A stretch of DNA of 18,086 bases, from NCBI GenBank assembly GCA_046483385.1, contig JAWODG010000165.1:1-18086 (forward strand). The letters are read 5' to 3'. Positions 14,583 through 18,086 of this stretch are shown piece after piece (position 1 is the first letter of the stretch; each line of letters opens with the position of its first letter). This DNA comes from B1Sed10-231 sp046483385. GTDB lineage: Bacteria; Planctomycetota; Brocadiia; SM23-32. A program made the translations under genes and the position numbers. The notes under the pieces are model-generated. The model did not search any database and was not told the origin of the DNA. It was given only the letters and a program-made list of their open reading frames with translations.

Positions 14583-15641
14583 TCAGTCGCTGCGGTCCGA
14601 GACGCCCGCCGACGAGAACGTAGCCATCTCGTTGTAGGCCTTGACGGCGGCCTCGATAAGGGACATGGCGAGCGCCGAGCCCGTGCCCTCCCCCAGCCGC
14701 ATGCCGAGGTCCAGAAGCGGCTCCGCGCCGAACTCCTCCAGGAAAACGCCGTGTCCTATTTCTGCCGAGCGATGGCTGAAAAACAGATAATCCCTCACGC
14801 GCTCGCACATGCGGCATGCCACCAGCGCGCCGGCCGACGAGATGAAGCCGTCCACTACCACGGGAACCCGTCGAGAGACGGCGCCCAGTATGAGGCCACA
14901 GATGCCGGCAATCTCCAATCCGCCCACCGCTGCCAGGGCCTCCAGCGGCGTGCCCAACCGGTCCCGGTTGGTTTCCAGTCCGCGCTCGATGATGCGCACC
15001 TTGCGCGCCAGTCCTTCGGCGTCCAGCCCGGTCCCGCTGCCGGTAACCTGCTCCACCGGGCACGGCAGCAGGGCCGCAAAAAGAGCGGCCGACGGCGTGG
15101 TGTTGCCGATGCCCATCTCGCCGGCCCCCAGCAGACATGCTCCCCGGTCGGCGGCCTGTCCTGCCAGTTCCGCCCCCACCAGGACGGCTTCCTCGGCTTC
15201 TTTGACCGTCATCGCCGGGCCGGCCGCGAGGTTCGCCGTCCCCGGCCGCACTTTGCGCCGGCAGAGATTCGGGGCGTCTTCCAGCGGGCCGGCGACCCCG
15301 ATGTCCACCACGTGCACGTCCGCTCCTACGTGACGGGCCAGCACGTTCACCGCCGCGCCGCCGGCCAGCATATTGCGCACCATCTGGGCCGTCACCTCCG
15401 GACCGTAGGCGGAGACCCCCTCCTGCACCACCCCGTGGTCGCCCGCGAACACGAAGATATCCCGGGCCCCGAGCTCAGGGGAGACCGTCCCCTGCGCCAG
15501 GCAGTAGCGGACGGCAGCGTCCTCCAACCGTCCCAGGCTGCCGGGGGGCTTGGTCAGGTCGTCCAGATGGGCCCGGGCTTCTGCCTCCAGAGCACGGTCC
15601 ACCGGTTCGACTGCACCAATCAGAACTTCGAGATCGTTCAT
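14583..15641 (-). CDS. cobT: Nicotinate-nucleotide--dimethylbenzimidazole phosphoribosyltransferase
   Basis: The product has 352 residues, the usual length. It begins with the DLTKPPGSLGRLEDAAVR motif (28-45), then FVFAGDHGVVQEGVSAYG (63-80), GEMGIGNTTPSAAL and VVVDGFISSAGAL. The catalytic glutamate is E318 in DLGMRLGEGTGSALAM, equivalent to E317 of the Salmonella enzyme. It activates the lower-ligand base by moving phosphoribose from nicotinate mononucleotide to it, making alpha-ribazole phosphate. This choice of base sets which cobamide the cell rebuilds after CbiR removes the old ligand. The ATG overlaps the cobU stop (ATGA), and GGGGAG lies just upstream. Confidence 0.97.
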   Translation of the reverse strand: MNDLEVLIGAVEPVDRALEAEARAHLDDLTKPPGSLGRLEDAAVRYCLAQGTVSPELGARDIFVFAGDHGVVQEGVSAYGPEVTAQMVRNMLAGGAAVNVLARHVGADVHVVDIGVAGPLEDAPNLCRRKVRPGTANLAAGPAMTVKEAEEAVLVGAELAGQAADRGACLLGAGEMGIGNTTPSAALFAALLPCPVEQVTGSGTGLDAEGLARKVRIIERGLETNRDRLGTPLEALAAVGGLEIAGICGLILGAVSRRVPVVVDGFISSAGALVACRMCERVRDYLFFSHRSAEIGHGVFLEEFGAEPLLDLGMRLGEGTGSALAMSLIEAAVKAYNEMATFSSAGVSDRSD

Positions 15642-16165
15642 TCAACACTCCCCTTCACCACTACCGGGATGCCACTGACCATGAGCACGACGTTCGTGGC
15701 CCGCCGGGCGACCTCCTGGTTGACGCGCCCGGCCAGGTCCCGGAACTCGCGCGCCATCGCGTTCGCGGGGATTATGCCCATGCCGACCTCGTTGGTCACG
15801 AGCACCAGGTCCAGCGGAGGTTCCTCAACCACGCCCAGCAGGCTCCGCACCTGCCGGTATTCGCCGTCCGCAGTATCTTCGTGATGCATCAGGTTGCCCA
15901 GCCAGACCGTCAGGCAGTCCAACACGGCAACATCGACCCGGCCCCGTAGAGACAGGATGGCGGCAGCCGGGTCCAGTGGCTCCTCAACGGTCAGGTACGA
16001 ATCGCCACGGGCGCGGCGATGCATCTCGATCCTCCGGCGCATTTCCTCGTCGCTCGGCTCGGCCGTCGCGATGAATGCTCTTCTGTCGTAGCGATCGGCA
16101 AGCTGGAGGGCGTATCGGCTCTTGCCGCTGCGTCCGCCGCCGGTCACGAGTGTGACCTCATTCAC
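15638..16165 (-). CDS. cobU: Adenosylcobinamide kinase / adenosylcobinamide-phosphate guanylyltransferase
   Basis: The product has 175 residues, close to the ~180 of Salmonella CobU. The P-loop is GGGRSGKS (9-16). FIATAEPSDEEMRRRIEMHR carries H49, the position of the histidine that is guanylylated in the Salmonella enzyme. VAVLDCLTVWLGNL and LVTNEVGMGIIPANAMAREF are standard CobU blocks. It phosphorylates adenosylcobinamide and converts the phosphate to AdoCbi-GDP, the substrate of CobS. The start is GTG at 16165, with AGGAGGTG six bases upstream inside the end of cbiR; stop and start overlap as GTGA. If CbiR releases cobinamide phosphate, only the guanylyltransferase step would be needed. 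Confidence 0.96.
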   Translation of the reverse strand: MNEVTLVTGGGRSGKSRYALQLADRYDRRAFIATAEPSDEEMRRRIEMHRRARGDSYLTVEEPLDPAAAILSLRGRVDVAVLDCLTVWLGNLMHHEDTADGEYRQVRSLLGVVEEPPLDLVLVTNEVGMGIIPANAMAREFRDLAGRVNQEVARRATNVVLMVSGIPVVVKGSVE

Positions 16166-16983
16166 GAAAGCACCTCCTGCACGGCCACAAGGGAACGGAA
16201 CAACTGGTCTTGCCCGAACACCTCCAGGGTAACAACCCGTTCACCGTCCGCCTGCTCGATAAGCCCCAGCATCTCGGCAAGCAGGACCTCGTCCAGAACG
16301 TCAACGGGCAGATGGTCCCGCCCGTCCCGCACGCCGTGCAGGTGCACAACCCGGGTTCTTCCAAGATGTTGGGCGAGGACCGTGTTGGGATCTTCCCCCC
16401 TGAGCAGAAGGTGGCCCACGTCCACGCAGACCGCAAGTCCGCAGTCACTCACAACGGGCGCAATCAGGGAGAAGTCGTAGTCCAGCGTCTCCACGCAGAC
16501 CTGCCGACGGCCGATGCCGGCTTCCAGCAACGACTCGATCGAACGTCGGACCGCCCGCCGCCAGGCCTCCTGGTCCTGCTCTCCCTCCCGCAGGATGTGC
16601 GTCACGTAGGCGAACGGACGCAGGGGTGAGGTCAGTTCAATGACCCGCAGACATTTGCGCACGGAACGCCGCCTCTCGGCTTCCATCGGATGCCCCAGAT
16701 TCGCGTCCAGGGGCAGGTGGACTGTGTAGGTCAAGTCGTGCTCGTCCGCCAGCAGGTGCAGGTCCCTGACCACATCCGGCTCGGGCAAGTTCGAGATCTC
16801 ATCCGACTCGAACAGCACAAGCTCTACGTCGTCCACCAACCCGGCCAGGAATCGCACATTGGGCAGGATGTCCGCCGGCTTGATGTACGAGGTCGTCCCC
16901 AACCGAAACGGGAAACGGCCCTTCAGCACGGCCATCTCCCCGCCTTCCGGCACGACTCGTTTGTCGCCACAAGAGGATTCCAT
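16162..16983 (-). CDS. cbiR: Cobamide remodelling phosphodiesterase CbiR (AP endonuclease 2 / xylose isomerase-like TIM barrel)
   Basis: The product has 273 residues. Its start FRLGTTSYIKPADILPNVRF and blocks YTVHLPLDANLG, YVTHILREG, VCVETLDYDF, VCVDVGHLLLRGEDP and RVVHLHGVRDGRDHLP are those of a sugar-isomerase/AP-endonuclease TIM barrel whose His, Glu and Asp residues at strand ends bind metal. This fits CbiR, shown in Akkermansia muciniphila to hydrolyse the nucleotide loop of cobamides so the lower ligand can be replaced. The gene sits directly before cobU, cobT and cobS, which is what the role predicts. The ATG at 16983 follows the TGA of the previous gene with no gap; a second ATG at 16935 (MAVLKGRFPF) has GGAAGG upstream and lies closer to the conserved region, so the true start is uncertain. 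A generic sugar-phosphate isomerase is the alternative, made unlikely by context. Confidence 0.85.
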   Translation of the reverse strand: MESSCGDKRVVPEGGEMAVLKGRFPFRLGTTSYIKPADILPNVRFLAGLVDDVELVLFESDEISNLPEPDVVRDLHLLADEHDLTYTVHLPLDANLGHPMEAERRRSVRKCLRVIELTSPLRPFAYVTHILREGEQDQEAWRRAVRRSIESLLEAGIGRRQVCVETLDYDFSLIAPVVSDCGLAVCVDVGHLLLRGEDPNTVLAQHLGRTRVVHLHGVRDGRDHLPVDVLDEVLLAEMLGLIEQADGERVVTLEVFGQDQLFRSLVAVQEVLS

Positions 16984-17400
16984 TCAGTGCTCCACGCCGG
17001 TGATTCGCAGTTCGCCGGCTTCCTTCACCATGTAAAGGTAATGCTCGACCGTGCCGCCCTCGGGTCCCGTTCCCGCAACGCGCACCCGAAGGAACTCCCC
17101 GAACCATTCGGCACCGCTAACCTGCGGGGACTCCCACGTGCTGATATCGCGGGCCACCGACCTGATGGCCTTGCGGGCGCGCTCGGTTGCCGACGGGCTG
17201 ACGTACTCAGCCACTCGGGTGGGTTCGGCCGCTATCTCGCGGAGGACGCCTTCCGCCTCCTGGAGGACCCGGGAGGCGCCCGCCGCCCGATGACCGTAGG
17301 AATGCCCACCCAGGATGTCCAGATGGAGCAGAACCGCCACCAGCAGACCCACGGAAACCACGGCGACTACGAGGACGAACTTACTGCGATTCACATTCAT
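16984..17400 (-). CDS. Small membrane-anchored protein of unknown function
   Basis: From the ATG at 17400 (MNVNRSKFVLVVAVVSVGLL) the product has 138 residues; a TTG at 17433 in the same frame would add 11 and overlap the previous gene. A short basic N-terminus leads into one hydrophobic helix (about residues 8-25), then a mostly helical region (HRAAGASRVLQEAEGVLREI) and a C-terminal part that looks like a small alpha/beta fold (WFGEFLRVRVAG, VEHYLYMVKEAGELRITGV), as in NTF2-like or lumazine-binding-type domains; this is only an impression. It is predicted to be held in the inner membrane facing outwards. No good Shine-Dalgarno is seen. Its TGA directly abuts the first ATG of cbiR, so it probably belongs to the operon, but I recognise no family and a link to cobamides is unproven. 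Confidence 0.7.
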   Translation of the reverse strand: MNVNRSKFVLVVAVVSVGLLVAVLLHLDILGGHSYGHRAAGASRVLQEAEGVLREIAAEPTRVAEYVSPSATERARKAIRSVARDISTWESPQVSGAEWFGEFLRVRVAGTGPEGGTVEHYLYMVKEAGELRITGVEH

Positions 17401-17416
17401 CGCGGTCCGCGACCAG

Positions 17417-17860
17417 TCAGAGTTCCGGGTCAAAGTAGAAATCCGTGGTGTCGCATATCACTCCCAGGTAATCGTCGTCCACCTCCACTGTGTCGTCCGG
17501 CTTCAGGGTGCTCACGTGTCCGTCGGCCCACAGCACGTTCGCGCGCCCGATGTGGCGGAAGTGCGTGTAGGCGCTGCCCCACGGTATCGCCTGCGAAGGT
17601 GGCGTCCAGAACCAGTTCTCTTGCAGCGGGCCCATGTAGTTGCGGGCCGAGTCGCCGAACAGAGCGGTGGTGGTGCTCTTCTTGATGATGCCCTCCTCGC
17701 GCCCGGCATACGCCCACCAGAAGTTGGGGTCGGTCCAGCTTCCGACCTCGTCGAAATTGTCCTTGTACTTCGTCAGATAGTGGTAGTTATAGGCATAACC
17801 GCTGGTTGGTCCCAGGGCTCTGGGCAGGGCGTCCACGTGCCCGTCGACTCCCCCATACAC
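17417..17860 (-). CDS. H-X9-DG-type prepilin-associated protein, N-terminus missing
   Basis: The 147 codons carry the C-terminal domain of the 'prepilin-type processing-associated H-X9-DG' family that is abundant in Planctomycetes, Lentisphaerae and relatives: GPTSGYAYNYHYLTKY, ALFGDSARNYM and HIGRANVLWADGHVSTL, in which H103 is followed by exactly nine residues and then D113-G114. Complete members are normally 200-300 residues and begin with a type IV pilin leader (F-T-L-I-E-L-L-V-V...) and helix. Here that whole half is absent. The frame stays open above the nominal GTG at 17860, but translates to Glu/Arg/His-rich sequence that is the shadow of a CbiQ-like frame on the other strand. The gene is therefore truncated by rearrangement or by mis-assembly around 17846-17863. 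It lies 16 bases before the small membrane protein. Confidence 0.72.
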   Translation of the reverse strand: MYGGVDGHVDALPRALGPTSGYAYNYHYLTKYKDNFDEVGSWTDPNFWWAYAGREEGIIKKSTTTALFGDSARNYMGPLQENWFWTPPSQAIPWGSAYTHFRHIGRANVLWADGHVSTLKPDDTVEVDDDYLGVICDTTDFYFDPEL

Positions 17861-18016
17861 CGGCTCGACCCGCGGGTGAAGATGGCGGCGGCGCTCCTCT
17901 TCATGGCCCTCCCCTTTGCCGCCCCCGGTGTGCTGAGCAACCTGCTCCTCGTCGCCCTGGTCGCCGCGATCGCCCTGCTCTCCGCGGCGCCCCTCTCAAA
18001 AGTAAATACTACATGA
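17846..18016 (+). pseudogene. CbiQ/EcfT-like ECF transporter T-component, N-terminal fragment
   Basis: On the plus strand, from 17846, the frame reads DSPIHRLDPRVKMAAALLFM and then a hydrophobic run ending LLSAAPLS at about 17996. D-S-P-x-H-R-L-D-P-R-x-K followed by a membrane helix is the characteristic N-terminus of CbiQ/EcfT, the transmembrane coupling protein of energy-coupling-factor importers. Only about 50 residues of a ~250-residue protein are present. The usual 10-20 residues before D-S-P are not recognisable (a GTG at 17837 gives a short V-P-V start), and after 17996 composition changes abruptly and the frame stops at 18014-18016. The piece is GC-rich like the rest of the window. 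A cobalt or corrinoid ECF system near cobamide genes would make sense, but the fragment cannot function as it stands. Confidence 0.5.
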
Positions 18017-18084
18017 GTCCAACTGTTTCTTGGAGCAGATGATTGAGAATCAATATTAGCATATCCATTTACATGAACGCGTAT
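17992..18084 (-). other. AT-rich tail; LamG/concanavalin-like coding fragment
   Basis: The final ~90 bases are AT-rich, in sharp contrast to everything before them. One minus-strand frame is open through the whole tail and reads VHVNGYANID, then NSWTHVVFTFE, which resembles the strand pair V-N-G ... W-x-H-V-x-x-T-x of LamG-like (concanavalin) domains. Its codons end mostly in A or T, unlike the GC3-rich genes of the window. This suggests DNA from another genome or from an AT-rich island. The match is short and rests on about 30 residues. Confidence 0.35.
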
Positions 18085-18086
18085 TT

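Noticed and set aside
14566..15138. Upstream extension of the cobS frame (191 extra codons)
   Set aside because: It overlaps cobT on the same strand in another frame and translates to Arg/Gly-rich sequence; the CobS family starts at the ATG at 14565, which has a good ribosome binding site.
15960..15975. CAGTGGC matches as the core of a cobalamin riboswitch B12 box
   Set aside because: The matches lie inside cobU and DUF2264 coding sequence, with none of the surrounding riboswitch helices and no leader region.

Overview
The window is GC-rich bacterial chromosome, densely packed, with most genes on the minus strand. The H-X9-DG prepilin-associated domain, the DUF2264 protein, the RraA-like/MFS pair and a CbiR-type cobamide remodelling enzyme together suggest a planctomycete, another member of the PVC group, or a related lineage such as Armatimonadota or Hydrogenedentota. 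No rRNA, tRNA, CRISPR array or mobile element is visible.

Layout. (1) Plus strand, 2-2501: the 3' end of aroA, then an MFS transporter and an RraA-family protein, each preceded by a promoter-like site. (2) Minus strand, 6405-2571: a two-gene operon (DUF2264 protein, then a GH3 glycosidase) behind a near-consensus promoter whose -35 box overlaps the stop codon of rdgB. These genes converge on rraA. (3) Minus strand, 10982-6402: a radical SAM protein with its own promoter and structured leader, a stem-loop terminator, lon, and rdgB, whose Shine-Dalgarno overlaps the lon stop codon. (4) Minus strand, 17433-11007: a tight, translationally coupled run of a small membrane-anchored protein, cbiR, cobU, cobT, cobS, btuF, btuD and btuC. 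This is a cassette for importing corrinoids, cutting off the lower ligand and rebuilding the nucleotide loop. (5) The last ~250 bases are disturbed. An H-X9-DG protein lacking its N-terminus abuts the first ~50 codons of a CbiQ/EcfT-like protein on the opposite strand. That fragment in turn breaks off into an AT-rich stretch that reads as a LamG-like domain on the minus strand. The contig end is probably chimeric or rearranged.

The two most interesting signals are the Lon protease, whose catalytic lysine (K722 of E. coli Lon) is replaced by arginine in a gap-free alignment from the catalytic serine, and the cobamide uptake and remodelling operon built around CbiR. All identifications are from reading motifs by eye; no database search was run.
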